Assembly: GCA_019914945.1 (NCBI GenBank)
Contig: CM034112.1
Span: forward strand, 7,262,001 to 7,326,000
Direction: 5' to 3'
Length of the DNA stretch: 64,000 nt
Source: Typha latifolia
Taxonomy: Eukaryota > Streptophyta > Magnoliopsida > Poales > Typhaceae
The notes under the pieces were generated by a model. It was given only the letters and a program-made list of their open reading frames with translations. It did not search any database and was not told the origin of the DNA. Every line of letters begins with the position of its first letter. The first letter of the stretch is position 1. Below, piece after piece: positions 33,410 to 45,596 of this stretch. The position numbers and the translations under genes were made by a program.

Positions 33410-34978
33410 ATCCAAAGTGAGGTATCATTTACTTGTTATACATCTTCTTTTGAACCTAAAAATGTGAAGGAAGCATTGTTAGACGATTCTTGGGTTAATG
33501 CTATGCATGAGGAATTAGAGCAATTTTCTAGGAATGATGTTTGGTATTTAGTTCCTAAACCTAAGAATGTGAACGTCATTGGAACAAAATGGATTTACAA
33601 GAATAAAAGTGATGAACATGGCAATATAGTTTGAAATAAAGCTATACTAGTAACACAGGGATATACTCAGGTTAAGGGTATAGATTTTGATGAGACATTT
33701 CCTCCTGTTGCTAGATTAGAGTCTATTCATATACTGCTTGTTATTGCTTGTCATTTAAAATTTAAATTGTTTCAAATGGATGTTAAAAGTGCTTTCTTGA
33801 ATGGTACTCTGAATGAAGATGTTTATGTGGAACAACCGAAAGGGTTCGATGATCAAAAATTTCCTTCTCATGTGTTTAAATTGAAAAAGGCCCTCTACGG
33901 GCTAAAACAAGCTCCAAGAGCTTGGTATGAGAAGTTGACCACTTTTTTAGTGGATGCGGGGTTCACTCGAGGCGGAGTGGACAAGACATTGTTCATTAGA
34001 CGGTTGAACAAGAGTTTAGTTGTGGCACAAATATATGTGGATGACATTGTCTTTGGGGCAACAAGTCAATCTTTAGCTAAGGAGTTTGCAGATCTCATGC
34101 ATAGTCATTTTGAGATGAGAATGATGGGTGAGTTGAAGTTATTTTTGGGACTTCAAATTACTCAATTGGAAAGAGGGTTATTTATCGCTCAAACCAAGTA
34201 TGCTAAGGATCTTGTGACTAAATTCGGTTTAGAAAATGCAAAACATGTTAGAACTCCTATGAGTACAACTATCAAACTAGGTAAGGACATTTCAAGAAAA
34301 AGTGTTGATCAAAGACTATATAGGAGTATGATTGGTAGTCTTTTGTACTTAACTGCTAGTACACCAGACATTGCATTTAGTGTCGGTGTGTGTGCTAGGT
34401 TTCAGTCTGAACCTAAGGAGACACATTTGTTTGCTGTGAAACGTATCATAAAATATGTCGGTGGCACAATTGACTTAGGTATCTGGTTTACTTATGACTC
34501 GGGAGCTATCATATCTGGATACACGAATTCAGATTGGGCAGGTTCATGTGATGATAGAAAAAGTATCTCAGGTGGATGTTTTTATATTGGAAACAATCTA
34601 GTTGCTTAGCATAGTAAGAAACAAAACTCGATATCTATATCTACTGCGGAGGCCGAGTATATTACAGTGGGAAGTTGTTGTTCTCAGTTACTATGGATGA
34701 AACAGATAGTCAAAGATTATGACATTGAACAAGATACTATGGTGCTTTATTGTAATAACATGAGTGCTATTAATATATCGAAAAATCCTGTTCAACACTC
34801 GCGTACAAAACATATTGATAACCGACATCATTTTATACGCGAGTTAGTTGAAGACAAAATAATAGCACTAGAACATGTTGAGACGGAGAAACAGTTGGGT
34901 GATCTGTTTACAAAACCATTAGATTTACAGAGATTTGAGTTTCTTCGTACTTATTTAGGGATTTGTGCTTTGGATTGA
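33410..34978 (+). pseudogene. Sire2 reverse transcriptase and RNase H
   Basis: RT begins near WVNAMHEELEQF (33490), with a TGA at 33632-33634 in the region before VARLESI. The frame 33767-34609 holds FQMDVKSAFLNGTL, the block YGLKQAPRAWYEKL and the catalytic YVDD in AQIYVDDIVFGA (about 34028-34063). RNase H follows, with SISGGCFYIG, a TAG at 34607-34609 where Trp is expected, TAEAEYI, and LFTKPLDLQRF close to the end at 34978. Motif order and spacing are normal for Ty1/copia. At least two stop codons inactivate it. Each is a C-to-T or G-to-A change, as expected from decay of methylated cytosine (inference). Confidence 0.9.
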
Positions 34979-36463
34979 TTTTTTTGTTTTGGTTTGCATG
35001 TTTTTATTTTATTTAGTTTTTTTTAGGTTTTTTTTTACTCTGAAATTTTCTCTTTGGTTTTAGTTTCAGATTTGTCGAGAATTTTTGTCATAAAAAATTG
35101 ATGCACCCCTAGATTCAATAATATATTTTTGACATATAAATATGATTTTTCTCTTGATTATGAGTTATTATAGTCAATTTTGTCATCTTGTAGTATATTG
35201 TATTATTTCTGATTTATTCACTCTCTTGACTTCTATGATAATTAAACTAAATTTAATGCACTCATAACATGTGTATATTCTTGAGTGAGCATGACATCAT
35301 AAATTTTTTTTTAAATAGCTCACTATTGACTTTGATTTGAACAGTTTGACCTCATGCTTAGTCATCACAAATGTGTTCATAAATGATCAATGAAAAGGGC
35401 TACAATGAGTTAGTGTGAAAGCCATCTTGTTTAGAGTCCAGTTTGACTCAGTACATTGCTTGCAAATTAAATAAAAAAATTTAGATATTTGTGAATATCT
35501 TCTTACACATTGTTTAATATGTACTATAAGAAAAGGGCTACCTACTTATGTGTGAAAGCCATCATTGCACCTATATGATTTAAGTATAAAAAAATTGTAG
35601 GAAAAATTCTTGTTCTGTTATGGAGAATAAGTCGAAAAGTGCAAATTTAAATACTAAGTCGGTTTTGACTACTATATTGTATCATTATTTAAATAGGAAA
35701 GTTTATTTAAGAAGAATGTTTCATGTTATCTATGCTCAACTTGCATATGCATATTGTTATGATCAATCAAGATTAATTTAATTTTGAGTGATGCATTAGA
35801 ATTGATTATAATATGCTTTTGATGATTTGATTGATCTGTGTATGACTTATTTTATTCGATTGTCATATTCTATATCTTGAATCTATTTTGAATTTCTAGA
35901 AGTGCATCTCCAAAAGATTTTTTATTTTTTTAGACTTTTTAATTAAAAAAAAGGTCGTTCGAACGCGATGACTGGCGCATTCGAACGCGCAGACTGGTGC
36001 ATTCGAATGCACTCGAGGGTGCTTTAAATATTACGTCCGAACCCAAGGGTTTTCATCTTCCATCTTCCAAACCCTAGAAACCCTTCATTTTCTCCCTCTC
36101 AAATCTTGAAGATCTTGGTCTTTTTCATCAAATTTCTCACTTCAAACCCTTTTAGAGGGTAGTTCTCCTCCGGATCTAGCGTCTTTCGGCTGAATCTTTT
36201 CATTTTTCTTCACTTTTGCGAGGTATGATCATCCATCAATTTTTTTATTTTTTTATTCAATTGAGTTTCTTGATCTTGATTGATTTCGTGCGTTTTCGAG
36301 TTTTGATCACGTTAAAGTTAATATCTTGATGTTTCTTGTGCGATTGAACGTGATATCTTAGCATTTTCAAGTAGAATATGGATTTCATTTAGGGCCTTCA
36401 TAGTTTCTAGAATTTTTTAGATTTCTTGTTATCTTTTTGTTTTTTTTGGGCATGTATTGAATC
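34979..36463 (+). other. Sire2 spacer between pol and env-like gene
   Basis: T-rich sequence without a reading frame, similar to the Sire1 spacer. A separate TTCGAACGC cluster lies at 35954-36010 (GTTCGAACGCGATG and two relatives) outside any LTR. This is absent from the matching place in Sire1 (around 14690-14705). Confidence 0.7.
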
Positions 36464-37387
36464 TTGCAACTTGTTTTTTTGGGCATGTATTCTGCCTTGG
36501 GGATCGAATATATCTTTACTGAACGAGGATGGTTATTCGTGTGTCGGATGAGCGGGACTGCATATGTGGAAGTTGTCAGAAATTTTTCAATAATGCCACG
36601 GTTTTGGAATGCTGTATATGTTCTACTGTCCGTGGAGTTTCGATATACTTGGACTCTGATGTCATTCGTGCTGAACTCTAACTTCCTAATGGTGAGTTCC
36701 AGTATCCATCGTTTGCTCCGCTTCTTGATGTCAAAGACTATGCTGGTACTGTGTTAATCAAAGGGGAATGATTAGAAGGGAAACATGATGCCTCATGCGA
36801 AACTGACATTAGTGGCCCACATGCTTCACCTGCTGTGTCTATACAACGTCACCCCCAAGACTCGACATTCCAGTATTAGTCTGGATCGTGCCTTCCTCCT
36901 TCATGCGATGCTGTCGGGAGTTTCTGTTGATTTGGCTACGGTGATATACGATTCCATTCTGATAGCTGCACAGAAAGAAGCGCCTCGTGAAGGGTTGCCA
37001 TTTGGCTTTTTTATTACTAATTTGTGCACTCAGAGTGGGGTGCAAGTGGATGCCTCGGAAGCTTCGCTTACTTCGCAAAATCCATTGGATCGGATAACTC
37101 TTAAGCAGAGTCAAGCTCATGATCAGCCGTTTCCTCTCAAGCTGTCCTCCTCTTTTGCCGCTGGACGTTCATCACACATCGACATTTCTGATGACAGTTT
37201 TGACGATGATTCATCTCATATTCAGGGGGAGTTACCACAGGTCTCTAACCGTTTTAATCAGCTTAGCACTCAGGTGCAAGACCTCCATTCGGTCGTGAAT
37301 GATTTACGAGCTGAGCAAACTCGTCAGGGGACCGTACTCGACTCCATGTTGTCGATCCTTCATCGTCAGTTCCTTCCGAGTTCCTAG
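36464..37387 (+). pseudogene. Sire2 env-like / putative plant transposon protein
   Basis: Two frames cover it. 36464-36757 holds IEYIFTERGWLFVCRMSG and VEVVRNFSIM, then shifts frame near 36650. 36785-37387 (200 residues) holds LLCLYNVTPKTRHSSISLDR, AFLLHAMLSGVSVDLATVIY and LPFGFFITNLCTQSGV. It ends in a helical segment (SNRFNQLSTQVQDLHSVVND, residues about 151-170) likely to form a coiled coil. The position after pol and these motifs match the extra gene of SIRE elements, usually annotated as a putative plant transposon protein and once proposed as envelope-like. No convincing membrane anchor is seen. Its role is unknown. Confidence 0.7.
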
Positions 37388-37745
37388 TCTTTGGCATTTG
37401 TGTCAAAAAGAGGGAGAGTGTGTGTGAGTTTAGACGTGTGTTTAGAGTTTAGGAGTTTATTGAGTTTACTGGTGTAGGGGGAGTACCGGTGTAGGGGGAG
37501 TTTATGCTAGTTTGAGTAACTTTGCTTGAGTACCTATGAACTTTGTTTGCTTGAGTACTTGTGAACTTTTGCTTGCTTGATAACTTGTGTTTGGAGTGTT
37601 ATTCATTTCTAGTTATTTTCACTTGATCTTGGATTGGTATATTTTTATTTGCAGGGATTGATGTTCTAAGTGTACTAGACTTGTTGAATGCTCATTTTGA
37701 ATTCTTTATAATATCTTGTAATCTAGATGTTTTATCACAAATTGC

Positions 37746-37758
37746 CAAAGGGGGAGAT
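37746..37758 (+). other. Sire2 polypurine tract
   Basis: CAAAGGGGGAGAT directly precedes the 3' LTR start TGTTAGG. The same sequence is used by Sire1. Confidence 0.88.
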
Positions 37759-38726
37759 TGTTAGGTTTTTAATTATTGGCAATTGTGTAAAAAATATTTT
37801 AAATGTATTTTTACATCTATATGAGCTTTATGCAAGTCTAGAAAATCTCTAGTTTGAAGAATTGCAAGATTATTAGAGAAAAGCTGTTGAGTTCACACCG
37901 CGTTCACAAACGCATTCGAACGCAGGTACTGCGTTCACACAGACCGAGAGCAGCGTTCACAAACGTGTTCGAATGCGGGTTTTACGTTCACATAGACCAA
38001 GAGTTGCGTTCACAAACGCATTCGAACGCGGGTACATGCATTCACATAGATCGAGAGCTGCGTTCACAAACGTGTTCGAACGCAACCTAAAGAATTCATG
38101 CTGTCGCGTTCGAACGCACTCAGGCCCGTTCGAACGCACCTAAGATCAAGTCAGGCCATTCGAACGCACCCAGGCCGTATTCGAACGCACCAACGAAGTT
38201 TGAAAATCATGGACTCTCGTGAGTTCGGATAAGACTTTAATTTGGCTCTATTTTGGAGATCATATATAAGGATTGTGATGCCCTATCTCTAGGGTGGTTG
38301 AAAAAGCATTATTGAAGGAGACTTCTTGAGGCTACATCGGTTCTTCAACTAACAAGGTTCTACTCATCTATAAAACTTAATCTTTCGTCTTAAGGGCTAT
38401 TTAGATGAAAGATCAATCTCGAGGGCTACTGAGGTTGGACTTTAATCACGAGAAGTAGTGAATCGTGGGTTCTAGCGAGCAAGACTGAAAGGAACAAAGT
38501 CGTTTGGATCAACAGGTTGCTTTGTGAGTCAGTCTTGCAACTACTACTATACTAGTAATTGGTTTTGATCCGAGTTTGGATCCATGGTTTTTTCTTTTTT
38601 GGGTTTTTCCACGTTAAAATCTCATCTATGCTTTCATTTTTAATATTTCTTCGGAGTTTTATTTAAGCAAACGAGTGATATCATTGCCTAGTATTTAGAT
38701 ACATACTTGTGTCTAGGAGTTTTTCA
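37759..38726 (+). repeat. Sire2 3' LTR
   Basis: 968 bp, TGTTAGGTTTTTAATT to AGGAGTTTTTCA. It has four 53-bp units rather than five, and more scattered differences from the 5' LTR than Sire1 shows between its own pair. Confidence 0.92.
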
Positions 38727-40084
38727 GAATGCATAACAAAAATTTATGTGGAACAGGGATGAAGAGAACAATGATGCAATGTAATCTCCAACCATGTAAT
38801 CAACACATGCATACCCATGCTAATCTATCATATGCATACTCATGCTACAGATCAACTGGACATAAAATTATAACAATATAGTTATCTCTAATCATCTCTA
38901 TTTATTATCACCATACTCATATCCAAGATCAGCCTAATTACATGCATGATAAAATATGCTCGACTGTAATCATCTCTAGATAAAGTTATATAATCATGCT
39001 AAACATGCATATACATAATATATAATATAACATAATTTGTAAAAGGCGTCTAGAGGGTAAGACTACTCACATCTAATTAGAAGACAGCACCACATATCCC
39101 TCACATCTCTCAATCGAGAGTCAACACATCACTAACAGGGTCCACAGGGTCTCACATAAGGGGTTCGGGATCTAAAAATATTTAAGTAACATAAAGTTAG
39201 TCATTTATTTGATTATAATCTGTTCGAGTAAAATATGATAGTTTATTAAGTTTAAAATTAATTAGATTCATAGGATAAATTTAATTGTGATAATATTAAT
39301 ATGTTATTACCATAATTTATATTTATTTAATAAAAATCTTCGTTTGCTAACTATAGAATAAGTAATAAGTATATAGTAATTTATCTCCTTTTGTAAATAA
39401 CTAACAATGACCATATATAAGATTTATAAAAATAAAGTTATAAATATAATCTTATTACTAATTATTTTGCAATGCTTACTCTTATTTAATTAATCATAAA
39501 TTATATGTAAAATAGTCATTATCCTATTATACAAAAATAATATGCAAGCTTAGTATTTCATTTTAATAAGGCTACATGAATTAATCTAATAAATAATAAC
39601 TAAATCATAAATAAAATTTATATGCAAATATTATATGTATAATTAATAAATTATTATACTAAAAATACTTAGCTATTATACTAGTGAGTGTAAATTATCA
39701 ACATAATTAATTATCTAAATAAACTAATTTACTTTAACATTAGAAAATAAATTAAATAATTAATAGAAAGGAGAAGAAAAGAAATCTTTGCTACAATGAT
39801 GGCCGAGCCCAGCACTATAGCAGCCATGAAAGAGGAACAGAGGACGAAGAAAAGAAAGGAAGAAGAAGAAGAAAGAAGAAAGAAAAAGGAAAAAGAAGAG
39901 AAGAGAAGAAGAAAGGAAAGGAAGGGAGGAGGAGGATCGACGCTGACGAGGAGGGCACCGGCCGCTGGTAGCTAGCCAGCGGCCGACCTCTCGTCAGCGG
40001 CTCGGCTCCGGTGAGCCTGAGTCCACGGGCAAGAAATAGAGAGGGCATGAGAGAAAGAGGGAAAGAGAGAAGAGGAAGAGAGAG

Positions 40085-40938
40085 TGATTCGATTCAGACT
40101 TCACCAATGATGTCTCGAGCATGGATACATTTTAGGGGTGTCTTTTATTCTTATTTTAGTGTTTATTTCATAGAAAAATAAGTTTTTTGTATGTTGCATT
40201 CAAACGCAGATTGAGTGCGTTCGAACGCGCTTCTGAATGCCTGCATCAGGTTCGCAAAAACAGAGAACACAAAATGTGCGTTCGAACGCGATCGGGCGTG
40301 TTCGAACGCAATCGATGAAAATCTACTGTTTTAGGGTTAATAATTGTCATTTTTGAATTGTTTGATTAGCCTCTAAAAGTGTGGATGGCAAACCATGGAA
40401 TCATTATTGAATGAATTGAGTTTTGCCTTGCCTCCTTCGTCTTCTTCTCTCCCGTTCTCTCCGGCGACGCTGCTTCTAACCTCCGTTGACCGGCCAATCA
40501 CCCTAGTCCCTTAGGGGCGGCCCTCTCCTCCCCTTTCTTCCAATCTATCCATCACTAGCCCTAATCCTTCCATCACCCATAACCCTTCCACCACCACTTA
40601 CTCACCGGTGCCACCCCATTAACGCCGGTCCACCATCATCCTCCATCATCTAGGAACTTGTGCCTTCATCCACGGATCCTAAGATAGACTACCGATGTTT
40701 ATCCACTAATCGGACGATATCTCGAGATCCCGACATCCGATTTGCCTAAAACTTGATTTTTTGGAAAACTCTTTTACGGGACTACAACATATCATCACAT
40801 TGATCTGACAGCGGCATCTTTCGAGATCTATTTTCAAAGTTGTGTCAGATCTTATCTAGATCTAAAAATCAGAATAGATTGTGCCTTGGCCTAAATGAGA
40901 GATCATATCAAGCTGGCATTAGAGGGGAGATCGTATCA
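40085..40938 (+). repeat. D-type 5' LTR (plus strand)
   Basis: 854 bp, TGATTCGATTCAGACTTCACC to GGGGAGATCGTATCA, inserted in the GA-rich part of a minus-strand A LTR. It contains TTCGAACGC repeats at 40195-40310 and a TAGCCTCTAAAAGTGT segment. Its last 55 bases include a second, inner end-plus-primer-like stretch (GATCATATCAAGCTGGCATTAG). Confidence 0.85.
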
Positions 40939-40940
40939 AG

Positions 40941-41186
40941 TTGGTATCAAAGCCACCATTCCTTGGACACGTGCTTCCTATGATGACAACCAGAGCCATG
41001 GCTGCACGGCGAGATGAGGAAGATGAGATTTCCCTAAAAGAGGAGTGGGAAACAGTTGCAGGGACTTACACCCGCAGAACAGCCCGACCAAATTTGAATA
41101 CGAAAGAGCCTAGCATTCAAGTCATATTTGGGTCTCTTTCCAAACAGATGGCCATCAATAATCAGATAATGATGGAGATGATGTAG
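40941..41186 (+). pseudogene. D-type primer site and gag N-terminus (plus copy)
   Basis: TTGGTATCAAAGCCACC (40941-40957) is the primer binding site, one base off the usual match. The overlapping 81-residue frame includes MTTRAMAARRDEEDEISLKE and FGSLSKQMAINNQIMMEMM, which match the minus-strand D gag at 45360-45560. It stops at 41184. The rest of gag and all of pol are missing on this strand. Confidence 0.75.
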
Positions 41187-42668
41187 GAAATATGGACGTG
41201 GACGAAACCTTCTTCAACAAGTATGGTAATCGCAAGGCAGCATGGGGAGCCCTACGTAGCATACCTAACATCCTCCACAGCCTCCTTGTTCCATACAAAA
41301 ATAGGGAAGAGTTCCGCTATCCAGCAAGATCAAGCTTCTACACCCCGACCCATGGTCAGCCGCAACGAATCGCCACCAGCGACAATGGAATCCTCAACCA
41401 TCATAGCAGTCCTCAAAACCTCCACATCTTCCCCTCCACTGGAGACCTTGCCAACAAACCGCGAAAGACTGGCTGCACCCTTCCCGATCCTTGCAGAAAT
41501 GGTGAAGAGTCCAGCTCCAAGCTAGTAGTTTCCTCCGGCGAGCTCGACGGCTGAACAACCGTGCGAACCACTATTGAATAGAGGAAGACCACGCATGGTC
41601 GCTGGATATCCCTCACTAGGAATCTTCATCAGTGGTGAGGGAGATGATCCGGAATCACGAGTTCCAGCACTTGGGCCGCCTTACACCACCTCCCTTTGCA
41701 ACCACGACGAGTCAGCAACCAAGAAGAAATCTTGTATGGCCTCCAGCGACTATCCACCATTCTCCTCGGTCAATTGATAGTTGACCACAACAGCGTTGTC
41801 ACCGACGATGATGTTGCAGCTCCTCGTCGAGCTATAACTCGAAAGAGAAGGCCGCAATCTTCCACCCACGGCAGCACCGGCCACTGACAGCCCCGTAAAG
41901 ACCTCGTGGGCCACTGCTTTTCTCACCCAGATGGCTGAAAGCTTCTTGCCATGGCTGCAACTAAATGAAGAAGAAGGAGATGGAGATTTTATTTTTTGGG
42001 CCAACTTCGGCCTTCCATCACCACCGACTGCCGGGAACCCTACCAAAGCTACTACTAGAGGTGGTCACTGCTCAACCATGGCTACCACATGCCAAGGCAA
42101 CTCCTATGGCAATGGCTGATGGAGAGGGAATTATGGGAGAAATATTAAGGATTTTAAATTTTTAGAAATCCCTAAGTGGTTAAAATTTCAAGATGGCTAC
42201 ATGGTTGGGCTTGACCAGGTTGAATTGCTTAGACATGAGCTGGGTTGGACCTAAGAACCAAAGGGGTCAAGTCAAGTGTGAGTCATCTCTGGACTTGGGA
42301 ACTCAATTTAAGTCAAATAAGGGACCTGATCAAAAACCCTCTACTTGACTTAAGTCAAGTTTGCTTATACTAGGACACATTTGACTTGGATCCTAACCCA
42401 TGGAGTGGCTGGAACAACTATGAGCACAACCAATAGTCAGTTTGGTTGGTTGAACCTAACTCGAGTCACTAGGTGGACCTAATCAAGATCCACAAACTAC
42501 ATTTAACTCGACCTCCCGAGCGCAATCGGATGCACTAGATTTCTATAACTGAATTAACATTGAGTCAATTAGTTCAACCACCCGAGACCAAGTGGACTCA
42601 ATGTAGATGGACCTGAATCCCACCTTGGGTCAGTAGGAGTAGAAGTATCCAAGCTCGACTGAGGATGA
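41187..42668. other. unassigned sequence within the D cluster
   Basis: Several short plus-strand frames (41192-41554, 41574-41777, 41931-42165) may be decayed gag of a different element, but no motif was recognised. From 42180 to 42660 the sequence is rich in GACTTAAGTCAAGT/GACTCAAGTCAAG-type words. A related GACTCAAGTCAAACTTGC is at 43631-43648, beyond the next LTR. Confidence 0.4.
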
Positions 42669-43592
42669 TGATACGATCTCCCTGTTTGGCCAAGGTTCGA
42701 TCTATCCCAATTTTCAGATCTAGACAGGATCTAACATGGAACTTTGAAAATAGATCCCTTTTTGATATGTCGTAACCCCAGAAAAGAGCTTTCCAACAAA
42801 TCAAGTTTTAGGCAAATTGGATGTAGGGATCTCGAGATATCGTCTGATTAGTAGACGAACGTCAAGAAATCTGTCTTAGGATCCGTGGATGGAGGCACGA
42901 GATCCTAGATGATGGTGGATGGTGGTGGACCAGTGTTAATGGGGTGGCACCGGTCAGTAAGTAGTGGTGGAAGGGTTATAGGTGATGGAAGGATTAGGGC
43001 AAGTGATGGATAGATTGGAAGAAGGGGGACGAGAGGGCCACCGCTAAGAGACTAGGGTGATTGGCCGGTTGAGGGAGGTTAGAAGCGGCGTCACCGGGGA
43101 ATGAGAGAATGGGAGAGAAAAAGATGAAGGAGACAAGGCAAAACTTATTTCATTCAATAATGATTCCATGGTTGCCATCCACACCTTTAGAGGCTAACCA
43201 AACAATTCAAAAATAGCAATTATTAACCCTAAAATAGTAGATTTTCGTGGGTCGCGTTCGAACATGCCCGATCGCATTCGACCACACATTTTGCATTCTC
43301 TGTATTGCGAACCTGATGCAGGCATTCGCAAGCGCGTTCGAACGCACTCCATCCACTTTTGAACGCGGCGTTCGAACACGCCCGATCGCATTTAAATGCA
43401 CATTTTACGTTCCCTATTTTTGCAAACCTAATGCAGATGTTCACAAGCACGTTCGAACGCACTCCATCCGCGTTTGAGCGCGACATACAAAAAACTTATT
43501 TTTCTATAAAATAAACACAAAAAAAAGAATAAAATACACCCCTAAAGTGTATCCATGCTCGAGACATCATTGGTGAAGTCTGAATCTTATCA
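42669..43592 (-). repeat. D-type 3' LTR (minus strand)
   Basis: 924 bp, TGATACGATCTCCCTG to GAAGTCTGAATCTTATCA on the plus strand. On its right is ATCCACCACGCTTCC...CCTTGTCCTTAAGG, the same type of internal 3' end seen in element E. It is therefore the 3' LTR of a minus-strand copy whose body is lost. It contains TTCGAACGC repeats at 43254-43475. Confidence 0.8.
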
Positions 43593-43664
43593 ATCCACCA
43601 CGCTTCCATACACCTTGTCCTTAAGGTGACTCAAGTCAAACTTGCTGTGTTCGGTGGGTCATCT

Positions 43665-44226
43665 GATACGATTCAGACTTCACCGATGTCGTCTCGAGCA
43701 TGGATACACTTTAGGGATGTCTTTGTCTTTTATTTTAGTGTTTAATTCTAGAAAAATAACTTTTTTGTATGTCGCGTTTGAACGCGAGTGGAGTGCGTTC
43801 GAATGCCTACATCAGGTTCGCACATTAGAAAGTGTGAATTGTGCGTTCGAACGCGTCTGTGAATGCCTACATCGCATTTGCAAATCTAGAGAAGTGAGAA
43901 ATGTGTGCGTTCGAACGCGGTCGGCAAAAAGGCACTATTTAGGGTTATTTTTGAATTATTGGTTAGCCTCTAAAGGTGTGGATGGCAACTATGGAGTCAT
44001 TATTGATGAATTGAGTTTTTGCGTTGTCTCCTTCGTCTTCTTCGCTCCTGTTCTCTGAATCCCCGGCGACGTCGCTTCTTACCTCCCTCGACCGGCCAAT
44101 CACCCTAGTCCCTTAGGGACGGCCGTCTCGTCCGCTTTCTTCCAATCTATCCATCACTTGCCTTAATCCTTCCATCACCCATAACCCTTCCACCACTACT
44201 TACTCACCGGTGCCACCCCATTAATG
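43665..44226 (+). repeat. D-type LTR, 5' two thirds (plus strand)
   Basis: It starts TGATACGATTCAGACTTCACC and matches 40085-40620. It has exact palindromes near 43840 and 43907. It breaks off at CCACCCCATTAATG and is joined to a minus-strand D end. Confidence 0.8.
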
Positions 44227-44868
44227 TTATGATCTCGCCTCTGGCTATGGAGCTCTGATACCAACTTGATACGATCACGCCTTTTTAGTGAAGGGTCGAT
44301 CTCTTCCAATTCTTGATCTGGACTAGATCTAGCACCGAACTTTGACATTTTGATATATTGTAGGCCCAAAAAAGAGCTTTCCAACAAATCAAGTTTCAGG
44401 CGAATTTGAGTTGGGGATCTCGAGATATCGTTCGTTTAGTGGACGAACGTCAGGATGCTCTATTTTGGATCCGTGGATGGATGCATGAGATCCTAGGTAA
44501 TGGTGGATGGTGGACCGGCGTTAATGTGGTGGCACCGGTGAAAAGTGATGGTGGAAGGGTTGTGGTTGATGGAAGGATTAGGGCAAGTGTTGGATAGATT
44601 GGACGAAGGAGGAGAAGAAGGCCACCCATAAGGGATAGGGTGATTAGCCGGACGAGGGAGGTTAGAAGCGGCGTCGCCGGGGATTGAGAGAACGGGGGCA
44701 AAGAAGATGAAGGAGGCAAGGCAAAACTCAATCTCAATAATCAATAATCAATTTGGTTGCCTACCACATCCTTTTATAGACTAACCAACAACTCAAATCA
44801 ACCCTAAAAATAGAATTTTCGTCGACCGCGTTCGAACTCGCCCGACGGCGCTCGAACGCACCGAGTTC
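44227..44868 (-). repeat. D-type LTR (minus strand), broken into gag
   Basis: It begins with the outer end TTATGATCTCGCC, an inverse primer-like CTCTGATACCAAC, and the inner end TGATACGATCACGCC at 44267. It runs to CGCTCGAACGCACCGAGTTCA, where it is fused at about 44868 to the gag remnant. Confidence 0.78.
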
Positions 44869-45580
44869 ACCTTGTACTCTTCCGCCGTTCCTTGGTATGC
44901 AAAGAATTGCTCCGCCCTATACAACCAATCGATCGGGTCGCCACCTTTGAACTTGGGGAATTCGAGACGCACGACTTGTGCACGGATGCCATTGTCTCGT
45001 TCCGGATCATGTCCTTGTCTAACCGGGGGAGGATGCACCATGAAGGGTTGATGATCCCTCCTTCGGTTTTGATTAACTTGCCGTGGTTCCGGATCGTATT
45101 GACTCGCCCATGGATCTTGATCTCCAAGGCGGTCTCCATAGTGGTTCACCCGTCGGATGGGTTCACCTGCAACTGGACCTGGTGTAACCATCCTTGCTTG
45201 CCTCTGCCCATAGGGTGGTGGTAGCAGCGGCTCTTGTGGTTGCAAAGGCTGAATCGGTGGCGGTGGGTTCTAGGGGGTGGACTCGCGTCGTGGGGTCGAT
45301 GGTGTTTTTCCGTTCGCCATTGCTTCCCTTGTCGCCCATAGTTCCCGCATCATCTCCATCATCATCTGGTTGTTGATGGCCATTTGCTCTGAAAGAGACC
45401 CCAACACGGCTTAAACGCTAGGTTCTTTCGTATTCTGATTAGATCGGGCAGTTCCACGGATGGAAGTCCCTACAATCGTTTCTCTCTCCTCTATTGGGAG
45501 AATCTCTTCTTCATCATCACGCCGTGCAGCCATGGATCTGGTGGTCGTCGTTGGAAGCGCTTGTCCAAGGAACGGTGGCT
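44869..45580 (-). pseudogene. D-type gag (minus strand)
   Basis: Read right to left, the frame starts at MAARRDDEEEILPIEERET (near 45535) and meets a stop near 45411. It resumes with SLSEQMAINNQ and PPPYGQRQARMVTPGP, and reaches the capsid start VRLEFPKFKGGDPIDWLYRA then EQFFAYQGTAEEYKV (ending at 44869). That last part matches the retrotransposon gag domain of plant Ty3/gypsy elements. At this point it is fused in frame to LTR sequence, so about two thirds of gag and all pol are missing. Confidence 0.82.
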
Positions 45581-45596
45581 CTGATACCAGCTTGTT

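Larger units (their letters stand above)
28052..38726 (+). mobile_element. Sire2: full-length SIRE-type Ty1/copia element, inactive
   Basis: A 10675-bp plus-strand element flanked by the target duplication GAATG (28047-28051 and 38727-38731). Order: LTR, primer site, gag (split by a D solo LTR), zinc knuckles, protease, integrase, RT, RNase H, long spacer, env-like gene, polypurine tract, LTR. The gene order and the extra gene after pol match SIRE/Maximus. Many stops and frameshifts, plus the inserted LTR, make it inactive. Removing the 996-bp D LTR and one 5-bp repeat leaves about 9.7 kb. Confidence 0.93.

Noticed and set aside
36839..37120. Minus-strand 93-residue frame
   Set aside because: It is a shadow of the env-like gene on the plus strand.
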